NCBI RefSeq assembly: GCF_000708595.2
Contig: NZ_JARP01000007.1
Location: 186,001-250,000 of the forward strand
Source: Flavobacterium sp. KJJ
GTDB lineage: Bacteria > Bacteroidota > Bacteroidia > Flavobacteriales > Flavobacteriaceae
Length of the DNA stretch: 64,000 nucleotides
Direction of reading: 5' to 3'
The notes beneath the pieces are model-generated. The model had not been told where the DNA came from and searched no databases. It was given only the letters and a program-made list of their open reading frames with translations. Below are positions 16,404 through 25,677 of this stretch, in pieces (position 1 is the stretch's first letter; each line of letters starts with the position of its first letter). The position numbers and the translations under genes were made by a program.

Positions 16404-17606
16404 CTAATTAGCCAATGCCGCTTTTACATCGCTCAATTTTCCATCAATTTCCTCAATCTGTAATCCTAAAATATGAGCAATTAGAGGATAAACTGATACG
16501 TTTTGAAAAGTTTTAATTTTTTTATCTACTTTAAAAGCTGGACCTTTTGCGTAAAAAATAGCGTGCATATCTTTTTCTTTGTTGTCATAGCCGTGCGTAC
16601 CGCCTTTTATATTTTGATTGATTTTGGAAACTAAACTATATCCTTTTTTAGCTTCTATAACAAAATCATGTACACGTGGATTAGTACCATAATGCAGTCT
16701 TTTCGGAACTTCATTAGATTTCCAAAATTTAATGTGTGGCACTTTCTTTAACGCAATTGCAATAGAATCTTGACAACCAGCTTTTGCCTGAAGACTCATA
16801 ATCGGATTGATTACTGCTTTATATCCAAGCCATTCTGGTTTTAAGTAATCTAAAACTGCTACTTTTTTATCATTGCTGATATCGGCCATTCCGTGATCTG
16901 AAACAATAATTAAATTGATTTGTTTTCCGATGGCTAATTGATCTAATTTTCGAGATAATTCTCCCATAATCGAATCCATTTTAATGACCATTTTTTTGTT
17001 TTCCGGAGAAAGCGGGCCAAAACTATGACCGGTATGATCAGGTTCATCAAAATACAAAGTGATTAAATGAGGACGTTCTTTTTCAGGAAGCTGCAGCCAT
17101 TTCATAACGGTATCGATTCTTGTTTCGAACGGAATTTTATCATCATACTTTTTATAATAAAAAGGCCTTTTTTGATCTGTATCTGATCCCGGCCAGAAAA
17201 AAGAAGCTGTTTTTACACCTTGTTGCTCCGCAACATTCCATATCGGATTGCCACCAAAAAAACGAGAATCATTTTTCGCATTTGTTGATAATGAAAACGA
17301 TTCATTTAAGGCCGGATCGAAAAAAACATTATTTATAATTCCGTGATGATCAGGGTAAAGTCCCGTTACAATAGAATAATGATTTGGAAAAGTTTTACTC
17401 GGATAAGAAGGGCGCATTGATTTGGCATGAACACCTTCTTTTGCTATTTTATGCAGATTTTGAAGTTTAAAATGTTTCGCATAATCCCAGCGAAAGCCAT
17501 CCATAGAAACCAAAACGACATAAGAGTTCTTGTCAGACTGAGCATGTAAAAGAGTTGTAAGAAGGAAGAATGTAAAAGATAAAAGGTGAGCAGTATATTT
17601 TCTCAT
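16404..17606 (-). CDS. Exported type I phosphodiesterase / nucleotide pyrophosphatase
   Basis: 400 residues with a signal peptide (MRKYTAHLLSFTFFLLTTLLHAQ). The alkaline-phosphatase fold is shown by VLVSMDGFRWDY (metal Asp), the Thr nucleophile in YPSKTFPNHYSIVTGLYPDHHGI, DEPDHTGHSFGP (two metal ligands), VSDHGMAD and GTHGYDN. These are the metal and nucleophile positions of the NPP family, which cleaves nucleotide or lipid phosphodiesters outside the cytoplasm. Single gene with its own terminator. The exact substrate is not predictable from sequence. Confidence 0.94.
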   Translation of the reverse strand: MRKYTAHLLSFTFFLLTTLLHAQSDKNSYVVLVSMDGFRWDYAKHFKLQNLHKIAKEGVHAKSMRPSYPSKTFPNHYSIVTGLYPDHHGIINNVFFDPALNESFSLSTNAKNDSRFFGGNPIWNVAEQQGVKTASFFWPGSDTDQKRPFYYKKYDDKIPFETRIDTVMKWLQLPEKERPHLITLYFDEPDHTGHSFGPLSPENKKMVIKMDSIMGELSRKLDQLAIGKQINLIIVSDHGMADISNDKKVAVLDYLKPEWLGYKAVINPIMSLQAKAGCQDSIAIALKKVPHIKFWKSNEVPKRLHYGTNPRVHDFVIEAKKGYSLVSKINQNIKGGTHGYDNKEKDMHAIFYAKGPAFKVDKKIKTFQNVSVYPLIAHILGLQIEEIDGKLSDVKAALAN

Positions 17607-17791
17607 TTTGCAATTTTAATAGAATTGCAAAGGTACTGATAAAGGCTTTTTTAATGAAAAAGAGAATGTTAAACTAAAGAGAAGTTTACTCGAATATTAG
17701 GGTGTAAGAAAAAATATCATCGCGACTTCAGGAATTTATTTTTATTTATAATGAAATACAATTCGTGAATTTGTGGCGAAAACAAATAAAA

Positions 17792-17825
17792 AAAACGCCA
17801 AATAGAATTCTCTATTTGGCGTTTT
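17792..17825 (-). terminator. Terminator of the groES-groEL operon
   Basis: aaaacgccaaataga pairs perfectly with tctatttggcgtttt around attc, with A and T tracts on the two sides. It lies about 22 bases past the groEL stop. Confidence 0.9.
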
Positions 17826-17847
17826 AAATTTTAAGAAGTTAGAACGA

Positions 17848-19476
17848 TTACATCATTCCTGGCATACCGCCACCCATTGGCATTCCGCCAGCGCTTTCTT
17901 CTTTAATATCAATTAGTGCACACTCAGTAGTTAAGATCATTCCAGCAACTGAAGCTGCGTTTTCTAGAGCAACACGGGTTACTTTTTTAGGATCAATAAT
18001 ACCTGCTTTAAGCATGTCTACATATTCGTCAGTTTTTGCATTGTATCCAAAATCACCAGAGCCTTCACCAACTTTTGCTACAACTACAGAACCTTCAAGA
18101 CCTGCATTTTCAACAATTGTTCTTAACGGAGACTCAACAGCGCGAGATACAATCTGAATTCCAGTTGCTTCGTCAGCGTTATCAGCTTTAAGATCTGCTA
18201 AAGCAGCTTTAGCTCTTAATAAAGCTACACCGCCACCAGCAACAATTCCTTCTTCAACTGCTGCACGAGTTGCGTGTAAAGCATCGTCAACTCTGTCTTT
18301 TTTCTCTTTCATTTCAACTTCAGAAGCTGCACCAACATAAAGAACAGCAACTCCGCCAGCTAATTTAGCCAAACGCTCTTGCAATTTTTCTTTATCATAA
18401 TCAGATGTAGTAGTTTCCATCTGACCTTTAATTTGGTTTACTCTGTTTTTGATGATATCAGCTTCACCAGCTCCACTTACAATTGTAGTGTTGTCTTTAT
18501 CGATAGAAACTCTTTTTGCAGTTCCTAACATTTCGATAGTTGTATTTTCAAGAGTATATCCTCTTTCTTCAGAAATTACAGTTCCACCAGTTAAGATTGC
18601 GATATCTTCTAACATTGCTTTTCTTCTGTCTCCAAAACCTGGCGCTTTTACAGCAGCGATTTTAAGAGCTCCACGAAGTTTGTTTACTACTAATGTAGAT
18701 AAAGCTTCTCCGTCAACATCTTCAGCAATAATTAATAATGGTTTTCCTGATTGAGCAACTGGCTCTAAAACAGGTAGTAATTCTTTTAAAGAAGATACTT
18801 TTTTATCGTATAATAAGATGTATGGAGAGTCTAATTCAACTTCCATTTTCTCTGGGTTTGTTACGAAGTAAGGAGAAAGATATCCTCTGTCAAACTGCAT
18901 GCCTTCAACAACATCCACGAAAGTGTCAGTTCCTTTAGCTTCTTCAACAGTAATAACACCTTCTTTTCCAACTTTAGCAAAAGCAGTAGCGATCAATTCA
19001 CCAATTACTTCGTCATTATTTGCAGAGATAGAAGCAATTTGTTTGATTTTATCAGAATCACTTCCAACCACTTTAGCTTGTTTTGCAAGGTCAGCAACGA
19101 TAGCTTCAACCGCTTTATCGATACCACGTTTCAAATCCATTGGATTTGCTCCTGCAGCAACGTTTTTTAAACCTTCTTTTACGATTGCCTGAGCTAAAAC
19201 TGTAGCAGTTGTAGTTCCGTCTCCCGCTAAATCATTGGTTTTAGAAGCAACTTCTTTAACCATTTGCGCGCCCATGTTTTCTAATGGGTCTTTTAATTCG
19301 ATTTCTTTTGCAACAGAAACACCATCTTTAGTAACCGTTGGTCCACCAAATGATTTTCCGATAATTACGTTACGACCTTTTGGTCCAAGAGTTACTTTTA
19401 CAGCATTTGCTAATGCATCAACACCACGTTTTAATCCGTCACGTGCTTCAATATCAAATTTTATATCTTTTGCCAT
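17848..19476 (-). CDS. groL: Chaperonin GroEL (Hsp60)
   Basis: 542 residues, normal length. Recognisable blocks run from KDIKFDIEARDGLKRGVDALA through VTLGPKGRNV, the ATP-binding DGTTTATVLAQ, the VEEGIVAGGGVALLRA loop and the Gly/Met-rich tail GGMPMGGGMPGMM. GroEL forms the double-ring ATP-driven folding chamber in the cytoplasm with GroES. Follows groES by 83 bases on the same strand, one operon. I saw no CIRCE-type inverted repeat upstream of groES. Confidence 0.99.
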   Translation of the reverse strand: MAKDIKFDIEARDGLKRGVDALANAVKVTLGPKGRNVIIGKSFGGPTVTKDGVSVAKEIELKDPLENMGAQMVKEVASKTNDLAGDGTTTATVLAQAIVKEGLKNVAAGANPMDLKRGIDKAVEAIVADLAKQAKVVGSDSDKIKQIASISANNDEVIGELIATAFAKVGKEGVITVEEAKGTDTFVDVVEGMQFDRGYLSPYFVTNPEKMEVELDSPYILLYDKKVSSLKELLPVLEPVAQSGKPLLIIAEDVDGEALSTLVVNKLRGALKIAAVKAPGFGDRRKAMLEDIAILTGGTVISEERGYTLENTTIEMLGTAKRVSIDKDNTTIVSGAGEADIIKNRVNQIKGQMETTTSDYDKEKLQERLAKLAGGVAVLYVGAASEVEMKEKKDRVDDALHATRAAVEEGIVAGGGVALLRAKAALADLKADNADEATGIQIVSRAVESPLRTIVENAGLEGSVVVAKVGEGSGDFGYNAKTDEYVDMLKAGIIDPKKVTRVALENAASVAGMILTTECALIDIKEESAGGMPMGGGMPGMM

Positions 19477-19559
19477 TTTTTTAATTTTTGTTTAAAGTTT
19501 AATTTGTTTCAAGTTATTTTAGTCTTAGTTCTTATTACTAAAATCTTAATACATATTTT

Positions 19560-19835
19560 CTAGATTATCGCTAAGATATCATCTTCACGCATGATCAAAT
19601 AATCAGTTCCTTCCAGTTTTAATTCTGTACCGGCATATTTACCATAAAGAACAGTATCACCAACTTTTACGGTCATAGTATGATCTTTAGATCCGTTTCC
19701 TACTGCTACTACAGTTCCTTTTTGTGGTTTTTCTTTGGCAGTATCTGGAATAAAAATCCCTGAGGCAGTTTTGGTTTCAGCTGCAACAGGCTCAATAAGT
19801 ACGCGATCTGAAAGCGGTTTAATGTTTAAAGCCAT
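19560..19835 (-). CDS. groS: Co-chaperonin GroES (Hsp10)
   Basis: 91 residues. Begins MALNIKPLSDRVLIEPV, has the mobile-loop region AETKTASGIFIPDTAKEKP and ends LKLEGTDYLIMREDDILAII, the standard GroES pattern. It caps the GroEL ring. First gene of the pair. Upstream at 19883-19897 a TGGCAC-N5-ctga sequence on this strand resembles part of a sigma-54 promoter; no clear TAnnTTTG box was found. Confidence 0.98.
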   Translation of the reverse strand: MALNIKPLSDRVLIEPVAAETKTASGIFIPDTAKEKPQKGTVVAVGNGSKDHTMTVKVGDTVLYGKYAGTELKLEGTDYLIMREDDILAII

Positions 19836-19927
19836 GATTTTATAATGTTATAAGTTATACGTTTTTTATGTTCTATTGGATTTCAGAAATTGTGCCATGC
19901 TTGTAAAACTGACATTATTTCTTAAAA

Positions 19928-19964
19928 AAAATGCCAGCTTTGACAGGCTGGCATTTTATATTTA
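19928..19964 (-). terminator. Terminator of secG operon
   Basis: aaaatgccagc pairs with gctggcatttt around a nine-base loop; on the minus strand it is followed by eight T. Lies just past the secG stop and upstream of groES. Confidence 0.88.
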
Positions 19965-19975
19965 TATCAAAATTA

Positions 19976-20317
19976 TTATTTTGCTGCAGGAGTTGCCGGA
20001 GCAGGAGTTTGTTGAACTGGAGCAACTGGTGCGTTGTTCGCAGGAGCTTCAGTTTTTTCAATAATTTTAGAATCAGTATCGCTTAATGATCCTGAAAAGC
20101 TTAAGCTTGAAAGCAAAATTAAAGCAATCAAAATAGTAGCTAATGTCCAAGTACTTTTATCCAAAAAGTCAGTTGTTTTTTGCACTCCGCCTAACATTTG
20201 AGTTCCGCTGATAGTAGACGATAATCCGCCTCCTTTAGGGTTTTGAACCATGATTACTACGATCAATAGAAAACAAACTATTGTGATTAAAACTAAAAAA
20301 ATTGAAAATGTGCTCAT
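19976..20317 (-). CDS. secG: Preprotein translocase subunit SecG
   Basis: 113 residues. Two membrane helices (FSIFLVLITIVCFLLIVVIM and WTLATILIALILLSSLSF) flank the conserved loop VQNPKGGGLSSTISGTQMLGG, diagnostic of SecG. The C-terminal 35 residues are a Pro/Ala-rich tail. SecG helps SecYEG-SecA export through the inner membrane. It follows the TPR-protein gene by three bases, in a run that also includes lptE. Confidence 0.97.
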   Translation of the reverse strand: MSTFSIFLVLITIVCFLLIVVIMVQNPKGGGLSSTISGTQMLGGVQKTTDFLDKSTWTLATILIALILLSSLSFSGSLSDTDSKIIEKTEAPANNAPVAPVQQTPAPATPAAK

Positions 20318-20320
20318 TGC

Positions 20321-21619
20321 TTAATTGTTATTGTTATTTTGTTGTAAAATCTTTATATCCGAAATACGGTCTGCAAAGAAACTAATTTTTTCTGGATATT
20401 TCAAAATTAATATTTCATATGCTTGTATCGCTTTTGTATATTTTTTTTGTTCCAAATATACTCTGGCCAAAGTCTCTGTCATTAAGTAAGAATTATCTTC
20501 TTTATTGATATCGAATTGTACTGCAGGCGTTATTGCAGTTTGTTTTATTGGAGAGATTTTTGGGTTTGTTTCAATAAATTTATCGATTATCTCGGCTTTC
20601 TTCTTTTTCTCTTCATCTACTATTTCAATTTCAACTTTTGCCTCAACTTTTGTTTCGGTTACTTTTTGAACTGTTTTTTCTGATTCTATTTCTTTTTGAG
20701 CTTCTTTACTGCGGTCAATAGGTTCAGTTCTTGATAATTGAAGCCATTCCTGAAAAGAATGTTTTTCATTAGCAGAAAAATCTAGAGGCTTTCCTATTTC
20801 TAAATTTTCTTCTGCTTTTTTTATTGTTTCTTGAACTTCAGTTGCTTGTGGTTCTTCAATATCTTTTACCTCTTCAATTGGATTTGTTTCTTCAGCTGTT
20901 TTTGCTTCTTCAAAAACTACTGTTGAAGCTTCTTTTATAGAGGTAAAAATCGATTCTTTAATTGGATCAACTCTTATGTACGGACTGTCTTCATCAACAA
21001 TTTCTTCAAAGAAAGTTGGAGTTGGTTCTTTAATAATAGGAGCTTCAATAACTGGAGCTGTCTCAGCAATTGGAGTTTCTTCTTCAATTGGCTTTTCCTC
21101 TATAATTGAACTCTCTATTATAATAGGAGTAGCTTCCTTAATAGAAGTCAGGATTGACTGCTCAATCGCTGGATCAATCGGTTTTTCTTCAATTTTTGCG
21201 GGTGGCTCAAAAGTTACTGTTGTCGCTTCCTTAATAGAATCTAAAATGGATTGCTCGATCGGATCAATTCGAACTTCAGTCACTTTTTTGATTTCTTCAG
21301 GCGATATAATTTGGCTGTCAAAAACTTTTATTTCTAAAAGGTCCCTCAGTTTACGATCATAATATTCGCCTTGAATAGTGGTAAAAGTTTCAGAAGTAAT
21401 AAAATCAAATAAAATTGAACGGTCTGTTGTATATGCTGCCGCAACTTTTAAAGCATAATTATACTTAAAGCTATTTTGATTGTAAAGTCCTTTTAATCGC
21501 AATGCGCGTGCACTTTGAAAATATGGAAATTCATTCAGAACACTTCCTAACGCTTCTGCCTGCTTTTCTGTAATTGCATCAGGTTTATTTATTAGGTATG
21601 TATAATCAGTTACATTCAT
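20321..21619 (-). CDS. Acidic repeat protein with C-terminal TPR, function unknown
   Basis: 432 residues, no signal peptide. The N-terminal 110 residues are helical (YTYLINKPDAITEKQAEAL). The middle is a long Glu/Pro-rich region with three copies of a unit like IDPIEQSILDSIKEAT (near 118, 148 and 215). The C-terminal 60 residues contain a TPR-like helical pair (TLARVYLEQKKYTKAIQAYEIL). It looks like a flexible scaffold. The position between lptE and secG is one I remember as conserved in Flavobacteria, suggesting envelope biogenesis, but no function is known to me. Confidence 0.7.
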   Translation of the reverse strand: MNVTDYTYLINKPDAITEKQAEALGSVLNEFPYFQSARALRLKGLYNQNSFKYNYALKVAAAYTTDRSILFDFITSETFTTIQGEYYDRKLRDLLEIKVFDSQIISPEEIKKVTEVRIDPIEQSILDSIKEATTVTFEPPAKIEEKPIDPAIEQSILTSIKEATPIIIESSIIEEKPIEEETPIAETAPVIEAPIIKEPTPTFFEEIVDEDSPYIRVDPIKESIFTSIKEASTVVFEEAKTAEETNPIEEVKDIEEPQATEVQETIKKAEENLEIGKPLDFSANEKHSFQEWLQLSRTEPIDRSKEAQKEIESEKTVQKVTETKVEAKVEIEIVDEEKKKKAEIIDKFIETNPKISPIKQTAITPAVQFDINKEDNSYLMTETLARVYLEQKKYTKAIQAYEILILKYPEKISFFADRISDIKILQQNNNNN

Positions 21620-21712
21620 TATTTATTGTTTAATCGCGGTTTTGTTATTCGTTTAATCGGAAATTTGTTTAAGTGTTACCTATTGATTAAACGATTGAAA
21701 ATTTAACCCAAA

Positions 21713-22216
21713 TTACCATTTTGCCAATGATTCATTAAAAATATCCTGTGTAATTCTTTCAAAGATAGTTTGAATAGCGGTATTCAAAACGGCTCCCGTT
21801 GGAAGATCTGTTCCTTCAAAATCATTGTAAAATTCAAATGTTTTGTCGAAATCGTCTGCTTCTTTCTTTTTATTAGTAAATGTCACATGTACTCGAATTG
21901 TCAAACGGTTTTGTGCAGCCTGTTGATTAGCAGTTGCTGTCATCGGACTAATTCTATAATCTACGATTTCTCCTTCGTAAACCAAATCACCAGCTTCGCT
22001 CACTAAGTTTAAATTGGTTTGATTCTGGATTAAATCCTGGAGAGCTAATGTGAATTGCCTGTCTATTCCTGGTTCAATCAAATCAGCATTATTCTGAAAA
22101 AAGTTAACCTGAAAAGTTTTTCCAGTAATTTGCCCTGTTCCTGTAAAATTGTAAACGGAACAACCACTGAAAGTTGTAGCGATTAACAGAATTAAAATAT
22201 ATTTTAAGTGTTTCAT
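21713..22216 (-). CDS. lptE: LptE-family lipoprotein of LPS transport
   Basis: 167 residues from the ATG at 22216 (MKHLKYILILLIATTFSGC), chosen over a longer frame because it begins a lipoprotein signal with lipobox FSGC. The rest follows the Bacteroidota LptE pattern SVYNFTGTGQITGKTFQVNFF, with LALQDLIQNQTNLNLV and QNRLTIRVHVTF. LptE plugs the LptD barrel at the outer membrane. Between the sigma-54 activator gene and the TPR protein, same strand. Confidence 0.9.
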   Translation of the reverse strand: MKHLKYILILLIATTFSGCSVYNFTGTGQITGKTFQVNFFQNNADLIEPGIDRQFTLALQDLIQNQTNLNLVSEAGDLVYEGEIVDYRISPMTATANQQAAQNRLTIRVHVTFTNKKKEADDFDKTFEFYNDFEGTDLPTGAVLNTAIQTIFERITQDIFNESLAKW

Positions 22217-22314
22217 TTTTATTTTAAGAATTGCTTCGCCAGTTCGCTGGCGCTTGGTCAAAGATATTCATTTTCGTTTAAAACATTTTGCAGCTAAGCT
22301 TCTTTATAGCAAAA

Positions 22315-23568
22315 CTACAAATCAAATTGTTTTATTTTTCGGTACAAAGTTCGCTCAGAAATTCCTAACTCATCTGCAGCAGCTTTACGTTTTCCTTTGT
22401 TTTTTTCTAATGATTTTTTGATCATTTCGATTTCCTTTTGTTCTAAACGTAAAATCTCTTCTTCTTCAATCGTTTCAGCAAAAAGATAATTGTCGTCCTG
22501 TATCTGATAATTTTCTTCTCTGGCAGCTGTTGTCATAACAGCAGTTCTTGGTTCTTCTTCAAAATCAATTTCACTATCATTTTCTTGGGAGCCGTATATT
22601 TTTTGAATTAAATTCGGATTGATATCTTGGACTTTAGAAGTGCCGTTTTTCATTAATTCTAAAGTAAGTTTCTTTAAATCATTCAAATCGCTTTTCATAT
22701 CAAAAAGCACTTTGTATAAAATATCTCTTTCAGTACTAAAATCGTCTTTTTTCTTATCACTGATTACAGATGGCAAATTGCTTCCTTCAACAGGCAAGTA
22801 AGATCGTAAAGTTGCTAATGTAATGTCGCGATTGGTTTCTAAAACTGAAATTTGTTCTGCTACATTTCGAAGCTGACGAATGTTTCCGTTCCATCTAAAT
22901 TTTTGCAAAAGCTGTACTGCATCGTCGTCCAACTTTAATGGAGGCATTTTGTATTTATGAGCAAAGTCAGCCACAAATTTTCTGAATAATAAATGAATGT
23001 CTTCATTTCTTTCGCGCAAAGGCGGCAAAGTAATTTCGACAGTGCTTAAACGATAGTATAAATCCTCACGGAATTTCCCTTTTTCAATAGCATTAAATAA
23101 GTTTACGTTTGTAGCAGCTACAATTCTAACATTTGTTTTTTGAACCTGAGAAGAGCCCACTTTTATGAATTCACCATTTTCCAAAACACGAAGCAGTCTT
23201 ACCTGCGTTGTTAATGGTAATTCACCTACTTCATCCAGAAATATAGTTCCACCATCGGCTACTTCAAAATAACCTTCACGTGTACTTGTTGCACCTGTAA
23301 AAGCTCCTTTTTCGTGTCCGAAAAGTTCACTGTCTATAGTTCCTTCTGGAATGGCTCCACAGTTTACTGCAATGTATTTTCCGTGCTTTCTATGTGAAAG
23401 TGAATGAATTATTCTTGGAATATTTTCTTTACCAACACCACTTTCCCCGGTCACCATTACTGAAATATCAGTAGGAGCAACCTGAATGGCTTTTTCAATG
23501 GCGCGATTTAATTTCGGATCATTACCAATAATCTCAAATCGTTGTTTTATTGCTTGAACTGTTTCCAT
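22315..23568 (-). CDS. Sigma-54 interaction (NtrC-type) transcriptional activator
   Basis: 417 residues. The AAA+ domain starts almost at residue 1 with no receiver domain: Walker A GESGVGKE, the sigma-54 contact loop GAFTGA, Walker B FLDEVGELP and an arginine-finger region FREDLYYRL. A linker of about 110 residues (acidic, 270-370) leads to a Fis-type helix-turn-helix at 385-417 (RKAAADELGISERTLYRKI). Such proteins open sigma-54 promoters using ATP. Lack of a sensor domain suggests regulation by expression or by partner proteins. It is first of a run with lptE, the TPR gene and secG. Confidence 0.95.
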   Translation of the reverse strand: METVQAIKQRFEIIGNDPKLNRAIEKAIQVAPTDISVMVTGESGVGKENIPRIIHSLSHRKHGKYIAVNCGAIPEGTIDSELFGHEKGAFTGATSTREGYFEVADGGTIFLDEVGELPLTTQVRLLRVLENGEFIKVGSSQVQKTNVRIVAATNVNLFNAIEKGKFREDLYYRLSTVEITLPPLRERNEDIHLLFRKFVADFAHKYKMPPLKLDDDAVQLLQKFRWNGNIRQLRNVAEQISVLETNRDITLATLRSYLPVEGSNLPSVISDKKKDDFSTERDILYKVLFDMKSDLNDLKKLTLELMKNGTSKVQDINPNLIQKIYGSQENDSEIDFEEEPRTAVMTTAAREENYQIQDDNYLFAETIEEEEILRLEQKEIEMIKKSLEKNKGKRKAAADELGISERTLYRKIKQFDL

Positions 23569-23578
23569 GTATTTTGTT

Positions 23579-23716
23579 TCAAGTTTTTATTTGTTTCAGG
23601 TTTCAAGTTTCTCATTGAAACTGAAATTTAACTTTTAACCTTGTGCTTATATTTTGTTTCAGGTTTCAAGCTTCAAGTTACGCAAAGAACCTGAAACTTG
23701 AAACCTGAAACCAACT
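23579..23716. repeat. Heptamer-repeat array forming long hairpin after miaB
   Basis: Copies of gtttcaa and gtttcag in one orientation are followed by tgaaacc and tgaaact in the other. The second block folds: gtttcaggtttcaagcttcaagtt (about 23661-23684) against aacctgaaacttgaaacctgaaac (about 23692-23715), a stem of about 24 pairs. It lies directly after the miaB stop, so it can act as a terminator. Same heptamer family as 2353-2479 and 39017-39070. Confidence 0.85.
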
Positions 23717-23718
23717 TT

Positions 23719-25164
23719 TTAATTCATCTCAGAGTATCCAACCGCTTCACCTTTAAGAGTTCCGCTGGTGCAGCTTGTGATTTTTACGTTTACAAAATCT
23801 CCAATTTTATAATTCTCCTTAGGGAAAACAACTGTAATGCTTTGAGAATTTCTTCCTGAAAATTCTTCGGTTGATTTTTTAGAAACTTTTTCTACCAAAA
23901 CTTCCACAACCTGACCAACAAATTCCTCACTTCTAAACCAGGCATGTTTTTGCTGTAAATCGACAATTTCCTGTAATCTTCTGGCTTTTGTTTCTTCTTC
24001 AACATCATCTTTCATTTTTCTTCCTGCCAAAGTTCCTGGGCGTTCAGAATACGAATACATATAACCGAAATTATATTTTACATATTCCATTAAACTCATG
24101 GTGTCTTGATGATCTTGTTCGGTTTCTGTTGGGAAACCTGCAATCATATCTTGAGAAATTGAAGCATTTGGGACAATAGCTCTAATTTTGTCAATCAAAG
24201 CCATATATTCTTCACGAGTGTGCAGACGATTCATTTCTTTTAAAATTCTATTGCTTCCAGATTGAACAGGCAAGTGAATATGCTTGCAGATATTTGGATA
24301 TTTCGCAATAACATGCAAAATGCTTTCGTGCATATCCTGCGGATTAGAAGTCGAAAATCGAATACGCATTTTAGGAAAACCAACAGCAACCATTTCAAGC
24401 AATTGATCAAAATCGACTGCAGTTGCTTTTTGCATTTCGGAGGCATTTACAAAATCTTTTTTCAAACCGCCGCCGTACCAAAGGTAACTATCAACGTTTT
24501 GTCCTAAAAGTGTAATTTCCTTAAAACCTTTATTCCACAAATCCTGAATTTCAGCCATAATACTTTGAGGTTCACGGCTGCGCTCTCGTCCGCGCGTAAA
24601 AGGTACAACGCAAAAAGTACACATATTATCGCATCCGCGAGTGATCGAAACCAAAGCTGTAATTCCGTTGCTCATTAAACGAACTGGCGAAATATCTCCG
24701 TAAGTTTCATCTTTTGATAAAATTACATTAATAGCGTCTCGGCCTTCTTCAACCTCTGCTAATAAATTTGGAAGATCTTTATAGGCATCAGGGCCAACAA
24801 CAAGATCAACTATTTTTTCTTCTTCTAAGAATTGACTTTTTAAACGCTCGGCCATACAGCCCAAAACGCCCACTTTCATTTTAGGATTAATACGTTTTAC
24901 TGCATTATATTTTTCTAAACGTTTACGAATAGTTTGCTCGGCTTTATCTCGAATAGAACAGGTATTTACCAAAACCAAATCAGCTTCTTCTAAAATCGAA
25001 GTTGTATTGTAACCTCCGTCAGACAAAATGGAAGCTACGACTTCACTGTCCGAAAAATTCATCGCACAGCCGTAACTTTCTATAAAGAGTTTTTTAGTAT
25101 TCTCAGGTTTATTTTCTAAAACAAGACTTTCACCTTGTTTACTTTCTTCAATAATCTTTTCCAT
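23719..25164 (-). CDS. miaB: tRNA-2-methylthio-N6-dimethylallyladenosine synthase MiaB
   Basis: 481 residues. N-terminal cluster cysteines are in ESYGCAMNFSDSE, VNTCSIRDKAE and LGCMAERL; the radical-SAM cluster is RGCDNMCTFCVVPFTRGRERS; a TRAM domain ends the protein (VGQVVEVLVEKVSKKSTEEFSGR). MiaB adds a methylthio group to position 37 of tRNAs reading U-starting codons, after MiaA. The residues 1-30 before the methylthiotransferase domain are a short extension. Single gene with its own promoter. Confidence 0.97.
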   Translation of the reverse strand: MEKIIEESKQGESLVLENKPENTKKLFIESYGCAMNFSDSEVVASILSDGGYNTTSILEEADLVLVNTCSIRDKAEQTIRKRLEKYNAVKRINPKMKVGVLGCMAERLKSQFLEEEKIVDLVVGPDAYKDLPNLLAEVEEGRDAINVILSKDETYGDISPVRLMSNGITALVSITRGCDNMCTFCVVPFTRGRERSREPQSIMAEIQDLWNKGFKEITLLGQNVDSYLWYGGGLKKDFVNASEMQKATAVDFDQLLEMVAVGFPKMRIRFSTSNPQDMHESILHVIAKYPNICKHIHLPVQSGSNRILKEMNRLHTREEYMALIDKIRAIVPNASISQDMIAGFPTETEQDHQDTMSLMEYVKYNFGYMYSYSERPGTLAGRKMKDDVEEETKARRLQEIVDLQQKHAWFRSEEFVGQVVEVLVEKVSKKSTEEFSGRNSQSITVVFPKENYKIGDFVNVKITSCTSGTLKGEAVGYSEMN

Positions 25165-25656
25165 TGTAAAATTTCAAAGTGCAAAGATAACGCAAATGCG
25201 GTCAATCTGACAAGATGGCAGAGAAAGAATTAACAATGTTTTCATAAATGTTGATAGCATAGGACTATAAATTTGATAAATCAGAATATTAAGATTTAAC
25301 TTTTAATAATAACAACACTCAAAATGATTTTAATATTTTATAATAAAGTAGGTTATATAAAAACCAATAAAAGTTTTTTCTCGTAATTGATGATCAATTA
25401 AGTATGAAATTATTTTGCTCTTAATCATTATTATAGGCTTTTTTTGTAATTGAAGTATTTATGGATAATACTGTAAGTATAATTTTAGGTTTATTTTAAG
25501 ATATTAATAAGGTAAATGTGCTATTAAACCATTAAAAATTATACCTATATATATAATACATCAGATAATAGATAAATCTGCAATTTTTGGAAACATAATA
25601 CTAAAATACTTCAAAAATGAGATAGCAAGGTTGATATTTAAAAAAAATAGATACTT
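25165..25656. other. Divergent intergenic region between miaB and topA
   Basis: About 490 bases of AT-rich DNA with no gene, holding promoters at both ends (25182-25213 for miaB, 25631-25659 for topA). In the middle I see only A/T runs and short chance frames, no hairpin with a T-tract and no repeats I recognise. Confidence 0.7.
25182..25213 (-). promoter_or_regulatory. Promoter of miaB
   Basis: On the minus strand TTG (25211-25213), 21 bases, then TATCTTTG (25182-25189), matching Bacteroidota -33 and -7 elements. The box ends 17 bases before the ATG. Confidence 0.55.
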
Positions 25657-25659
25657 TTG
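25631..25659 (+). promoter_or_regulatory. Promoter of topA
   Basis: TTG at 25631-25633, 18 bases, then TACTTTTG at 25652-25659, matching the Bacteroidota pattern; 18 bases before the ATG at 25678. Confidence 0.6.
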
Positions 25660-25677
25660 TTGCAGAAAAATAGAGCA

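Noticed and set aside
18449..19495. Long open frames antisense to groEL
   Set aside because: Mirror frames of a strongly biased coding sequence, with no independent support.
19836..19930. CIRCE operator before groES
   Set aside because: No ttagcactc-N9-gagtgctaa-like inverted repeat could be found by eye.
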